Shown: one piece after another, positions 34,522 through 43,834 of the stretch
Numbering within the stretch: the first letter of the stretch is position 1
Layout of the letters: every line of letters starts with the position of its first letter
Assembly (NCBI GenBank): GCA_964487255.1
Contig: CAZAQV010000021.1
Coordinates: forward strand, 51,656-115,655
Length of the DNA: 64,000 bases
Reading direction: 5' to 3'
Origin: CAZAQV01 sp964487255
GTDB taxonomy: Bacteria > Myxococcota_A > Polyangia > Polyangiales > CAZAQV01
Program-made: the position numbers and the translations under genes
Notes under the pieces: generated by a model
The model's input: the letters and a program-made list of their open reading frames with translations, nothing else
Told to the model about the DNA's origin: nothing
Database searches by the model: none

Positions 34522-36030
34522 ATGTCCCGTTTTATTAGTATCTTCGCAGTTGGACTGTCGCTGTCGTGCGGGGCGGAAACAGACGTGATGCATAACAACG
34601 GCCTCGCAGATGCGACTGCAGACCGTACGATGCCGGTTGGGGACGCAGGCGAACAAGCGCTTTGTGGAGACAATCTCTGTCAGGGAGCAGAAACCTGCCG
34701 CACGTGCGAGCGAGATTGCAGCGCCTGCCCCAAAGCCTCGCTCGAGTTCTTCGTAGCCACAAACGGAAGTGATGCTGACGCGGGCACGGCTTCAGCCCCT
34801 TGGAAAACGCTCAATCGGGCGCTGGGCGCGATTCCGGAGAGCGGCGACGCGATCGTCTGGGTGTCTCCAGGAACGTACAGCGAAAATGTGGATGCCGACC
34901 ACGACTTTACCAACCCGGTGCGGCTGATATCAGAGCAACCTTACCTGGCGGTTCTCACGGCTCAACAAAACCCAGTTTTGGACATTGGCCCCATGGTTTC
35001 GGTGGAAGGGTTCGAAATCGTTGGCTCGGAAACCTCAGTCGACCAGGGTGGGCTCGTTTACATGCACGGGGCGCACGACGCCGCCCTTATCAACAACGTG
35101 ATTCATGACAGCTTCGACAACGATATCCTGCGCGTCCTTGCAAGCGACCGCGTCCAGATAGTGGGTAACGTGTTCTACAACCCTGGCGATAACGAGCACA
35201 TCATCGATGTCAATGGTGGGTCGCAGGCAACCAACATCGAGGGCAACTTCTTCTTCAATGACTTTGCGGCAAGTGGTCGGAGCGCATCGAACATCTCCGC
35301 TTTTATCGTCGTGAAGTTTTCGAGTGGCTCTCAGACGACGGGCAATATGTCGATTCATCGGAACGTCTTTGCGCACTACGAAGGATCAAAAATGCCGCTC
35401 AAGATCGGCGCCGACGGCGAACCCCATGCGGAAGCGGTCAATGTTACGATCGAAAACAACCTATTTCACCTATCGGGACCTACGGACGCCCCGGGCTTCG
35501 AGGTGGTGGACGCGGTCGGGGTTCACTTTCGCGCCAACACTTTTGTCGGCAACATGGCGGAAGACCCTTTTGCCGGTTGGGTCGGGACACGCGATGGCAG
35601 CCCCCCAAGTGACAACGTCAACTTCGTCGGGAACATCTTCTCTGCAAGTGGACAAATGCAATCTCTCATCGAGTCGCCCACCGATCTCGTGTCTGCGGGG
35701 ACTATCGACTCCAACCTGTACTGGAACGACGGCAATGCCATCCCGAGCTCCGGTGCTGACTTGCTCGACGTATCCAGGGACTCCAATGCGCTAACGGCCA
35801 ACCCGAACTTGGCCACAGGCGGTGCCGTCATCCCGGTTTGGAGCGGCTCTGGTTTCGCGGGAGGCCACGCAACGGTTGAGGCCGCGACCAAAGCCTACAT
35901 TCTTGCATATGCCAAGATCGATTTCGCTTCGGCGGCCGTCGACGTGGGCTTCAGTGGCGCGCCAAGCATCGATATCATGGGCAACCCTCGCAGCGGCCGC
36001 GCGGACTTGGGCTGCTTCGAGGCGCACTGA
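34522..36030 (+). CDS. Secreted right-handed beta-helix (pectate-lyase-like) protein
   Basis: 502 residues from ATG 34522, which has a GGAGGTGGGG site. Signal MSRFISIFAVGLSLSCGAE looks like a lipoprotein signal (LSC). Next is a CGDNLCQGAETCRTCERDCSAC module (~48-70), a Cys-rich motif frequent in Myxococcota exported proteins. Then comes a parallel beta-helix (~75-500) with the family lead-in FFVATNGSDADAGTASAPWKT and repeated Asn-rich coils (LINNVIHDSF, IVGNVFYNPGDN, IHRNVFAHYEG, TIENNLFHLSG, FVGNIFSASG). Such helices bind or cleave acidic polysaccharides. No catalytic triad can be assigned. Confidence 0.85.
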   Translation: MSRFISIFAVGLSLSCGAETDVMHNNGLADATADRTMPVGDAGEQALCGDNLCQGAETCRTCERDCSACPKASLEFFVATNGSDADAGTASAPWKTLNRALGAIPESGDAIVWVSPGTYSENVDADHDFTNPVRLISEQPYLAVLTAQQNPVLDIGPMVSVEGFEIVGSETSVDQGGLVYMHGAHDAALINNVIHDSFDNDILRVLASDRVQIVGNVFYNPGDNEHIIDVNGGSQATNIEGNFFFNDFAASGRSASNISAFIVVKFSSGSQTTGNMSIHRNVFAHYEGSKMPLKIGADGEPHAEAVNVTIENNLFHLSGPTDAPGFEVVDAVGVHFRANTFVGNMAEDPFAGWVGTRDGSPPSDNVNFVGNIFSASGQMQSLIESPTDLVSAGTIDSNLYWNDGNAIPSSGADLLDVSRDSNALTANPNLATGGAVIPVWSGSGFAGGHATVEAATKAYILAYAKIDFASAAVDVGFSGAPSIDIMGNPRSGRADLGCFEAH

Positions 36031-36154
36031 ACGGTGGCGCGCGGATTGGCCAGCGGTAGCGCCTGCGGTGGCCGCTGATCTTCGTTAAACACTGCAAGAT
36101 CATGGGCGAATTGCGCTCGAACCCGCGGCATAAAGGTTGCTTCGAATCTCGCGC

Positions 36155-37492
36155 ATGTCGTCGAAGTTTTTGAAGTTTCTCCCTTTCCTCGCACTGCCGC
36201 TGAGCGCAGCCAGTTGCGCGGCTCCTGGCGCGCAGGATACCGGCCCGAGCACAGGCACCGGTACTGGCAAGGCCGACAGCGCTTGGCTTGGAAGCGACAC
36301 CTACGAACTCGGAGGCGTTGCCCGCGGCACAGTCTATCAAGAACCAACCGGTGCGTGGACGAACGTGGCGGAGAGCGAGGAGCTGCAGATCAACTTGATC
36401 GATGAGCAGATTCGCTTCGCCAAAAACTCCGCAGAAGAGGTTGGGTACAGACTCAACCTGCTTTCCGACGACGTGCTCGTACAGCAAACCTCATTGGATG
36501 GGGGGCGCGTGCGCATCGACTTTGAAGTCACGGTCGATCTGATTGCCAACATTCCCCGGCAAGGCGTTCCGCAAAATGTCGACGACCTCGACGTCAACGC
36601 ATTTGTTGCGAAAGTCCCGGCAGAGCCGATCGATATCTTCTACCGCGTCGGTGACGCATGCGCCCAGGGCGATGGGAGCCACGACGTTTCGGCCCGAAAC
36701 TACGCATACTACTACAAGCCATCGCTGTCCTCCTGTGACATTGAGTTCTCTGAGATGGAGATCATAGTCACCGAGGTCTACGAACGACCCGCTGTCTACC
36801 CTGAGTATGACAAACTGCGTGGCGACCTCGGAGACGGTTATGTTGGCTTCTACGCAGCGATCGTTCCTGCACAGGGTGACAACGACCCTAAGAGCCGCTT
36901 TGATGCACACCGACTGATGCTCGAACAAGACCTCGGCCTCGAACCACAGGCTCTCGGCTCGAACTTGGGTTCTCGGTACATGTGGATCGAGGGGAGCTCG
37001 GTGATCGTGATCGACCTCTATGACCCAACCGCGGTGTCGTACACACAGTCGTTTCGTTCCGCGCTCTCGCAATACCAGCTCATTCTTTACAACGGACATT
37101 CCAACTACGGCACCATGCAGCTACTCAGCGAACCGGACTCTTTTGCCACGGACCTTTACCAAATCGTGATGATGCACTCGTGCCAGTCTTACGCGTATTA
37201 CACGCGACAAGTCTTCCGCGGAAAACAAAGCGCGAGCGATCCAAACGGGTGGGACAATGCCGATGTCGTCGCAACCGGTGAAAGCTCCTATCCAAAGGGT
37301 TCCCCCAAGACGCTTGAGGTCTTGCTCGACTCGCTCATGCGGGGCCTCGTCGCGATCGAAGATGGGCAACCCGAGGCTGCACCGTCATGGCTCTCGATCA
37401 TTGAGACAATGAATACGATAGAAAAGCGCTGGGATGGTGGAAGCATCCTCTATGGCGCCGCCGGCGTGCGCGAAAACGAATGGCAGCCTTAA
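36155..37492 (+). CDS. Lipoprotein with caspase/gingipain-like His-Cys pair
   Basis: 445 residues. Lipoprotein signal MSSKFLKFLPFLALPLSAASC is followed by a linker with STGTGTGKADS; a GKAD motif recurs in many Myxococcota lipoproteins. The C-terminal half (~205-420) alternates hydrophobic strands and helices, with a His after a strand (LILYNGHSNYG, His315) and, 28 residues on, a Cys after the next strand (IVMMHSCQS, Cys343). This order (strand-GH, then strand-xxxC) is that of clan CD cysteine peptidases (caspase, gingipain C25, C11). Function is therefore a tentative surface protease. Start at ATG 36155 chosen because the upstream TTG adds only six residues before the signal. Confidence 0.65.
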   Translation: MSSKFLKFLPFLALPLSAASCAAPGAQDTGPSTGTGTGKADSAWLGSDTYELGGVARGTVYQEPTGAWTNVAESEELQINLIDEQIRFAKNSAEEVGYRLNLLSDDVLVQQTSLDGGRVRIDFEVTVDLIANIPRQGVPQNVDDLDVNAFVAKVPAEPIDIFYRVGDACAQGDGSHDVSARNYAYYYKPSLSSCDIEFSEMEIIVTEVYERPAVYPEYDKLRGDLGDGYVGFYAAIVPAQGDNDPKSRFDAHRLMLEQDLGLEPQALGSNLGSRYMWIEGSSVIVIDLYDPTAVSYTQSFRSALSQYQLILYNGHSNYGTMQLLSEPDSFATDLYQIVMMHSCQSYAYYTRQVFRGKQSASDPNGWDNADVVATGESSYPKGSPKTLEVLLDSLMRGLVAIEDGQPEAAPSWLSIIETMNTIEKRWDGGSILYGAAGVRENEWQP

Positions 37493-37544
37493 CGGCTGAC
37501 CGCGCCCTAGCCTTGCGGTGGCGACGAGAAATGTGTCGCGCAGG

Positions 37545-38060
37545 CTAACCGGTCGCTTGAGCAGCCTGTATCTGAGGCTGCAGAAGCTGACGTGTCTTTG
37601 TCAGCAGGTCCTGAACCGCAAAGGGCTTCGAAAGCAGGCTAGCGTCTAGCCGCTGTACCTTGCGACGAGTTTGCTGATCGGGGAAGGCGGTGATCATGAG
37701 CACTGGGATCTGACATCCGTCTTGGCGCAGCCTCTCCAAAACAGAAAGACCAGATATCTTGGGCATCTGTACGTCGGAGATGAGTAGGTCGGGGATTTCG
37801 ACCCGCTCGCCGCACATCGCATCGGTAATCGCCGCAGACAACTCTTGACCGTCTCTCGCGACCGAAACGCAATATCCTTGCGCCTCGAGCACATGGCATA
37901 CCAACTCCCGCATATCCGCGTCGTCCTCAGCCAGCAAGACCCATGGGGCTTGCGATTTTATCCTCGTCCCGTTCGACTTGCGTCGGCGGGGTAGAGTTGG
38001 GTGCGTGGCCGAAGAGGGATCGTGGGGCTGTTGAAACGGGATTCTGGAATCGTTGCGCAT
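37545..38060 (-). CDS. Response regulator, receiver domain only
   Basis: 171 residues from ATG 38060. A basic, probably disordered N-terminus (~1-38) precedes one receiver domain: VLLAEDDADMREL, phospho-Asp96 in LLISDVQMPKISG, Thr in LMITAFPD, Lys in LLSKPF. It is third in the RR-HK-RR cluster, 136 bp after the kinase stop, and may be transcribed with it. An upstream TTG (38105) is also possible. Confidence 0.85.
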   Translation of the reverse strand: MRNDSRIPFQQPHDPSSATHPTLPRRRKSNGTRIKSQAPWVLLAEDDADMRELVCHVLEAQGYCVSVARDGQELSAAITDAMCGERVEIPDLLISDVQMPKISGLSVLERLRQDGCQIPVLMITAFPDQQTRRKVQRLDASLLSKPFAVQDLLTKTRQLLQPQIQAAQATG

Positions 38061-38195
38061 TGCTCTATTCTTGGAAGGCTCCTCCGCCAAACCCTGATTT
38101 CTCAAAGATTTTGCATAAGCCGTGCCATGAAGATCCGCGGACTTTGCGGCAGATTAATCAGGCTGACCGCGACAAGCTGCCACAGTGCGAGGCGA

Positions 38196-39647
38196 TCATG
38201 TCTCTTTGGGGGCCTCCTGTAAGGCCGCTGGCAGCATGATATCGAAACGCGTTCCTTCGCCGAGCTCGCTTCGCACCTCGATACTTCCTCCGTGCTCCTG
38301 CACGATGCCATAGGACACCGCCAAACCCAGGCCGGTGCCCTCGCCGATGTCTTTGGTTGTAAAGAATGGCTCGAAGAGTTTCTCGCGCACGTCGGCAGTC
38401 ATACCTGCGCCCTCGTCTTCGACCCAAACGTGAACCTGGCCATTCGCTCCGTTTCGACAGCCAGCCTTGACGGTTCCGCTTTCGCTGGCATGAATGGCAT
38501 TGACCAATAGGTTCATCACAACTTGCTGAAGCTGTCCCTCGTCAACATGCGCGATCACTGTCTTGTCGGGGCATTCAAACGCCAGTCCAAGCGACTTCTT
38601 GCGTGCCTCAACACGCAGCAGCTCGACACAACTATCGAGGAGTTGGCACAGATCAACATTCGAGCGCTCGGGCTCGCCTTGGCGAGCGAAGTCCAGCAGA
38701 CCTCGTACAATTTTAGCGATCCGATCGACCTGCGCAATCACGATCTCGGCATGACGCTTGCTCTCGTCGGATAGGTCGGGAGTCTCCTGTAAGATGGTCG
38801 CGCGACCACGTATAACCGAAAGCGGTGTGCCCACCTCGTGTGCAACTCCGGCAGCGAGTTGACCGACCGTGGCCAAACGTTCCGCGTGACGCATTTGCTC
38901 AAGCGCCTGTTCGCGAGCGCGGTGTTCCTCGTCGACACGCCGACGCGCCTTCTGAAGTCGAGTCGCCATGTCGTTCATGGTCTTCGCCAGATAGCCAAGT
39001 TCATCGCCGGAGCGGACTGTCACACGCGCATCCAGGTCGCCGCGACCGATCGCGTCCGCGTGCGCTGCAAGACGCGATACGGGTCGACCCACGAACCAGA
39101 TGCCCAAAAAGAGCACCAGCACGGTTGCGACTGCGACAAACCACAAGATGACCTCAAGTTCCTTGTCGATAATGCTCTGGGAAAGGCGCGAGATCGAAGG
39201 AAGGCTGCGGGAAAGCTCAAGCGTGCCAATCGCATCGTCCGTGACACCCGATGGAATCGACGCATACGTGTAGAGGTGCCGCCGTCCCTTATGATCGATC
39301 TCTAGAATGGATTGAATGTCCTCATGATCGGACAGCCGAATCTTGGCCAAATCAACCATCGGGCGACGTTCCGCTTCTGCATCCGGGTCAAGTTCGACCC
39401 AACGCGCCTCGCGCTGCTCCTGCGCTTGCGCAAGGTAGTTGAGTGTGTAGTGGGCAGCCGCCAGTCCTTCGAGGCGCTCCGCACGTGTGACTGCCGGGAT
39501 AATCGCGCGAGCCAGAAGCTCCTGGTCCGAGCGCCAGTCTTTCTCGATCTCCGCGATGCGCTCAGCGACGCCCAAGTAGCCACGCATCGTCTGCAGACCG
39601 GCTGAAACGAGGATCAGCAGCGCAGCGATCTTAAGGGTGAGTTTCAC
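38196..39647 (-). CDS. Membrane sensor histidine kinase (NtrB-like transmitter)
   Basis: 483 residues. Transmembrane helices at ~5-22 and ~165-186 flank a periplasmic sensor (~25-163). HAMP at ~187-240, then the dimerisation helix with phospho-His270 in GVAHEVGTPLSVIRG and HATPase (~365-475) with QVVMNLLVNAIHAS, EDEGAGM, FEPFFTTKDIGEGTGLGLAVSYGI. The transmitter type (ending DIMLPA) is the one that often works with sigma-54 activators or free receivers. GTG start overlaps the upstream regulator's stop by 4 bp. Confidence 0.93.
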   Translation of the reverse strand: MKLTLKIAALLILVSAGLQTMRGYLGVAERIAEIEKDWRSDQELLARAIIPAVTRAERLEGLAAAHYTLNYLAQAQEQREARWVELDPDAEAERRPMVDLAKIRLSDHEDIQSILEIDHKGRRHLYTYASIPSGVTDDAIGTLELSRSLPSISRLSQSIIDKELEVILWFVAVATVLVLFLGIWFVGRPVSRLAAHADAIGRGDLDARVTVRSGDELGYLAKTMNDMATRLQKARRRVDEEHRAREQALEQMRHAERLATVGQLAAGVAHEVGTPLSVIRGRATILQETPDLSDESKRHAEIVIAQVDRIAKIVRGLLDFARQGEPERSNVDLCQLLDSCVELLRVEARKKSLGLAFECPDKTVIAHVDEGQLQQVVMNLLVNAIHASESGTVKAGCRNGANGQVHVWVEDEGAGMTADVREKLFEPFFTTKDIGEGTGLGLAVSYGIVQEHGGSIEVRSELGEGTRFDIMLPAALQEAPKET

Positions 39648-40012
39648 GCTTCCGGTTCGTCCGCACGTAGGAGTTCGTCCAGCTTCTGCAGGTCCAATGG
39701 CTTGGCGAGAAAGCTATCAAAGCCGGCTTCGTGAACAGCGGCTCGTGTCTTGTCGTCCGACCATCCGGTCACAGCAACCAGGTGAAACGGTTTGGAGACC
39801 GCGGAACGAAGGCGGGGCGCGAGGTCGAACCCATCGGACGCACCAAGGCTCAGATCAAGAAGTACGAAATCGGGACGAAAGGACTGGAGCTTCTCCGTTG
39901 CAATCGAAGCGTTTTGCGCAACCTCAACCGCGTGTCCTTTTCGAGAGAGCACTTCATTGAGCAGATCCGTGAAGTCTGCATCGTCATCGACTACGAGTAC
40001 CGCATGGCCCAC
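39644..40012 (-). CDS. Response regulator, receiver domain only
   Basis: 122 residues: AVLVVDDDADFTDLL, phospho-Asp53 in FVLLDLSLGASDG, switch Thr in AVTGWSDD, Lys in FLAKPL. First gene of an RR-HK-RR set and translationally coupled to the kinase (4-bp overlap). No DNA-binding domain, so the pathway probably ends in a protein interaction or phosphorelay. Confidence 0.92.
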   Translation of the reverse strand: MGHAVLVVDDDADFTDLLNEVLSRKGHAVEVAQNASIATEKLQSFRPDFVLLDLSLGASDGFDLAPRLRSAVSKPFHLVAVTGWSDDKTRAAVHEAGFDSFLAKPLDLQKLDELLRADEPEA

Positions 40013-40071
40013 AAACGCAAACTCTAACTCGAAGAGCTAGGGGTGGCCAGGGCGCATGAACGGCTTTTCTT

Positions 40072-40929
40072 TCATTTTAACCAGGGTTTATCAGGATTAC
40101 CCTGCTTTTTGAGTTCCTTGCAGGACACGGGGCGCAACGTACCGTGTTCGTCTTCTCGAAGCGCAATCTCAAGCTGCCCCGCAGCCACTCGTGCGATCTC
40201 CAAGACCGCTTCGTTCGCGTTTGCATCGCAGCCGAGCATCAGGACTTCATCCAACGCGGCATCGGCCTCTTTGATGTTGTCCTGCGCTTCGTAGGCGTCC
40301 GCTGTGCGTAACAGTGCGAGTCCGTAGAGCGGGTGTCCGAGCTGACCGAACATGAAGCGATAATTCTTGCGTGCAGCGTCGTATCGCTTCGCGCGCAGGT
40401 CGATCTCTCCGCGCAAGATCCACGCTATGTTGAACAGCTCACCCGCCTGCCGGTGCTTGTCCGTGAAATCGATCGCTCGTTTCTTCGCTTCCCGGTCTCC
40501 CGCGCGCCACGCACACCAAAGGTGCACAAACATCGCTTCCGAACGAGACATGGGGTCACGCGCACCGCTAAGCGACTTCGATGCCGCGCGCTTCGCGTTG
40601 CGCCAATCGCGCTTGGCATCCGTGCGCTCCGTGCGGCCCTCGGCTTGCAGGACGTAAAGCGCCGCGAGCTGACGATAAGCTTCGCGCCGTTTCTTTCCGC
40701 CGAGCTTGCGCAGCAACTTTCGCAAGCTATCGATGTCAGCCTCGGACTTCGCAAATAGCCTTGTCGAATCTTGAGCATAGCGGAGCAAGAAATCCGGTAC
40801 GTTAAAATCCTTGTGCGCTCTTGCCTGTCGTATTGAGCCTTCTTCTTGCCCCCCCCCGCCGCATCCAAAGCTGAGCAAGAGAAGCCCAAGTCCCCCGAAC
40901 CACGCCACGCGCTCGCGCCAATGTCGCAT
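40072..40929 (-). CDS. Helical-repeat lipoprotein
   Basis: 285 residues. Signal MRHWRERVAWFGGLGLLLLSFGC ends in a lipobox-like SFGC followed by GGGG. The mature protein is basic and helical, with TPR-like stretches (KKRREAYRQLAALYVLQAEG, FNIAWILRGEIDLRAKRYDAARKNY, LRTADAYEAQDNIKEADAALDEVL). It resembles the tetratricopeptide lipoproteins that act as assembly factors in the outer membrane, but no specific family is recognised. Confidence 0.75.
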   Translation of the reverse strand: MRHWRERVAWFGGLGLLLLSFGCGGGGQEEGSIRQARAHKDFNVPDFLLRYAQDSTRLFAKSEADIDSLRKLLRKLGGKKRREAYRQLAALYVLQAEGRTERTDAKRDWRNAKRAASKSLSGARDPMSRSEAMFVHLWCAWRAGDREAKKRAIDFTDKHRQAGELFNIAWILRGEIDLRAKRYDAARKNYRFMFGQLGHPLYGLALLRTADAYEAQDNIKEADAALDEVLMLGCDANANEAVLEIARVAAGQLEIALREDEHGTLRPVSCKELKKQGNPDKPWLK

Positions 40930-40981
40930 GGCTGGATTGTAGTATGTTGGGTTAAATCACGCAGGTTTTGCGCAAGGACGG

Positions 40982-42064
40982 CTACGTCGTACGCGTTGCA
41001 GCCAGGCGGTTGTAGTGTCGATACCCAAGTTTGCCGAGCGCTTCGGGAGGTGCCAAGCCAATGTCGACCAGAGTCTTGATCGCGTAGGTGCCAGCGAGCA
41101 CAGGGGGGCTGTAGGCGCGCACGGCTTCGTCGGTCGCAAAACGTGGCAACGGATAAAGCTTTCGGTGCGGATGGGCGTGAATGAAGTGAGCCATGGAATT
41201 GCGCGAGAAGCCAGGCGTCTTAGGCGCCGTAATGACGTGAGGCGTTGCCAGCAGTTCGCCGCCCGTCAGAATCTCAAGATGTTGCCCGACCTGTGCAACG
41301 ATACACCCCTCAGGCAACTTTCCACGAACAGGCTGTCCTTGAGGGTGCTCCGCTGAAGCCCGCGTGCGAAGGGAGAGGCCACTATGATCGTCAGGACGCT
41401 CGCACAGAGTATCCGATGGGTCGTAGAAGCGACCGCCGGGCAGAATCGTCAGCAAGTTAAAGTCAGTATGCTCCTCGCCCCAAAGAACACCCGCTGCGAT
41501 CTGCTCTTCGTTGAGCGGAAGATAGCGAAGCGCTCGCGTGACGTGAGGACCTCCTTCAACAACCTCCGTGAAGGTATTGCGCGGCAGATCAAAGGCAGCC
41601 GCGCACGCCTCGAGAATGCGAAGGCCTGCGGCGTGGAGCTGCTCCGCAACGGCAAGATACGGCTCTCGGAAGCCGTCGAGGTCAGGCCAGAGGTTCTCTG
41701 CGTATATCTCGGGGTATTGCGCTTTGCAGATGGGATCCGGCTCGTGGGGTGCAACGAAAAAGCACTCCTTGAAATCGGGTTGTCCGCCCGCGATCACCGC
41801 TTTTTCGGTGTTGGCCGGTGTCCAGCCACGCTGGTACCAAATATCCGTGCCCCGCAAGCTCGCCTTCTGTTCGTCCGGCCAGGCCACGAACTGTGTGAAC
41901 GCGCGATAGAAGCGCTCGAGGGTCGGAAGATCGATCCCGTGCGACCGAACATAGACGAGGCCGTACGTACCAAAAGCTTCTCGAACCGCATCGCCGGCAC
42001 GCCTCTGAGCCTGCGCATCGTGAGCTGTGAGGTCTGCAAGGTCGAGGACCGGAATCTGTGCCAT
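40982..42064 (-). CDS. 2-oxoglutarate/Fe(II) oxygenase, isopenicillin N synthase-like
   Basis: 360 residues. N-terminal DIOX_N domain (IPVLDLADL...FGTYGLVYVRSHGI, YQRGWTPANTEKA) and C-terminal double-stranded beta-helix with iron ligands His-Asp in WGEEHTDFNLLT and His in LLATPHVI, plus the 2OG-binding Arg in RNSMAHF (family RxS). The substrate is unknown; the family includes amino-acid hydroxylases and ring-closing enzymes. It lies 42 bp after pruA on the same strand, so a link to proline or ornithine-derived metabolism is possible. ATG 42064 preferred over an upstream in-frame codon. Confidence 0.87.
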   Translation of the reverse strand: MAQIPVLDLADLTAHDAQAQRRAGDAVREAFGTYGLVYVRSHGIDLPTLERFYRAFTQFVAWPDEQKASLRGTDIWYQRGWTPANTEKAVIAGGQPDFKECFFVAPHEPDPICKAQYPEIYAENLWPDLDGFREPYLAVAEQLHAAGLRILEACAAAFDLPRNTFTEVVEGGPHVTRALRYLPLNEEQIAAGVLWGEEHTDFNLLTILPGGRFYDPSDTLCERPDDHSGLSLRTRASAEHPQGQPVRGKLPEGCIVAQVGQHLEILTGGELLATPHVITAPKTPGFSRNSMAHFIHAHPHRKLYPLPRFATDEAVRAYSPPVLAGTYAIKTLVDIGLAPPEALGKLGYRHYNRLAATRTT

Positions 42065-42106
42065 GGCGCGCACCATGACACACTGCCCTCAAAGGACAAG
42101 AACGAT

Positions 42107-43726
42107 TTACGACATGTGCGGATAGCGAAAGTCGCGTGGCGGGCAGAACGTCTCTTTGACCGAACGCGGCGAGACCCAACGCAGCAAGTTCCACATACTG
42201 CCAGCCTTATCGTTGGTGCCACTTGCACGCGAGCCACCAAAAGGTTGTTGGCCAACCACAGCACCGGTCGGTTTGTCATTGATATAAAAGTTGCCTGCTG
42301 CCTGCACGAGATGTTCGCGAGCTTGAGTGGCTGCAGCTCGGTCGTTCGAAAACACTGCTCCGGTAAGCGCGTACTTCGACGTACCATCGACGAGGTCGAG
42401 TGTCTCGCCCCACTTTTGGTCGTCGTAAACGTAGGCCGTCACGACCGGACCGAAGATTTCTTCCTCCATCATGCGGTGTTTCGGGTCCGAGACCTCGAGG
42501 AAAGTCGGCCGGACGAACCAACCTTTGCTGCGATCTGCTTCTCCACCGCGCAACACGTTCGCCGAGTCTTTCGCGAGCTTGAGGTAGCCCGAAATCTTCT
42601 CGAAAGACTTTTCGTTGATGACAGCGCCCATGAAGTTTGAAAAATCACGCACATCACCCATCTTGATGGCGTCGATGTCCGCGCTCACTCGCTCGCTGAC
42701 CTCTTTCCAGCGCGACTTAGGGATGTAGACACGGGAGGCCGCAGAGCACTTCTGACCTTGGTACTCGTAACCACCACGCACGATGGCGGTCGCCACCTGC
42801 TCCGGGTCAGCACTGGGGTGCATCAGGATAAAGTCTTTTCCTCCCGTTTCGCCGACAATCCGCGGAAAGGTTCGGTAGTTGTCGAGATTCTCAGCCACGC
42901 CCTTCCATAACGCATGAAAAGTGCCCGTACTGCCTGTGAAATGGACGCCCGCGAGGTGAGGAGAGGCCAACGCGACGGCGCCTTGTGCGGGCCCAGCTCC
43001 CGGCACCACATTGATGACGCCATCTGGAAGGCCGGCCTCTTTGAGTAGCGCCATCATGTGATAGGCGCCAAGCGCAGTCTCGTGCGCAGGTTTCCATACA
43101 ACCGCGTTGCCCATGATGGCGGGGGCAGTCGGAAGGTTGAGAGCAATCGCTAGGAAGTTAAAGGGGGTTACGGCGAAGACAAAGCCTTCGAGCGGCCGCA
43201 TTTCGGACTGGTTCCAAATCCCGGGCGATGAAATGGGCTGCTCGTCCGCAATCCGCTGTGCGAAGTGAACATTGAAGCGAATAAAATCGATAAGCTCACA
43301 CGCAGCGTCGATCTCCGCCTGGTAACAGGTCTTGCCCTGCCCCAGCATGCACGCTGCGTTGATACGCTGCCGCCATGGACCTGCGAGAAGCTCAGCAGCT
43401 CGCAAGAAGATCGCCGCTCTTTCGTGAAGTGGCGTTCTCGCCCAACTCTTTGCGGCACTGCGCGCTGACTCGATCGCGCGGTCCACGGTTTCGGGCGAAC
43501 TCTCGTGGACGTGGGCGATCTGTTCGCCATGCGCATGCGGCATCGTGAGCGGAAGTTTGGCATCGGATGTCACGGCCTCACCGCCCACATTCGCGGTCAC
43601 ATCAGGACACTCGCTGGATAAGGCTTTGAGCGCTCCCTCGAGCTCGCTGCGTTCGGGTGAATCCGGCGCGTACAACTTGACGGGTTCGTTAATGGGGGTG
43701 GGAATAGCTACTCGGACGTCACTCAT
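42107..43726 (-). CDS. pruA: L-glutamate gamma-semialdehyde (1-pyrroline-5-carboxylate) dehydrogenase
   Basis: NAD-dependent oxidation of P5C/glutamate semialdehyde to glutamate, the second step of proline catabolism. 539 residues, the size of the monofunctional enzyme. Features: VTPFNFLAIALNLPTAPAIMGN (NAD site), FTGSTGTFHALW, catalytic Glu in GETGGKDF, catalytic Cys in YEYQGQKCSAASRVYIP, EIFGPVVTAYVY, and PFGGSRASGTNDKAG near the end. The proline dehydrogenase partner is not in the window. ATG 43726 chosen; a GTG three codons upstream is possible. Confidence 0.95.
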   Translation of the reverse strand: MSDVRVAIPTPINEPVKLYAPDSPERSELEGALKALSSECPDVTANVGGEAVTSDAKLPLTMPHAHGEQIAHVHESSPETVDRAIESARSAAKSWARTPLHERAAIFLRAAELLAGPWRQRINAACMLGQGKTCYQAEIDAACELIDFIRFNVHFAQRIADEQPISSPGIWNQSEMRPLEGFVFAVTPFNFLAIALNLPTAPAIMGNAVVWKPAHETALGAYHMMALLKEAGLPDGVINVVPGAGPAQGAVALASPHLAGVHFTGSTGTFHALWKGVAENLDNYRTFPRIVGETGGKDFILMHPSADPEQVATAIVRGGYEYQGQKCSAASRVYIPKSRWKEVSERVSADIDAIKMGDVRDFSNFMGAVINEKSFEKISGYLKLAKDSANVLRGGEADRSKGWFVRPTFLEVSDPKHRMMEEEIFGPVVTAYVYDDQKWGETLDLVDGTSKYALTGAVFSNDRAAATQAREHLVQAAGNFYINDKPTGAVVGQQPFGGSRASGTNDKAGSMWNLLRWVSPRSVKETFCPPRDFRYPHMS

Positions 43727-43834
43727 GCCCGGCACCGTAGCGGTCCTTGAAGAAAAGTAGAAGTATAGAGCTCAGAGCGCCTTTGCGGGAAAGTCTCACT
43801 GCGTTCTCGGGATCTGCCGTGCTAAAGTCCAAAA

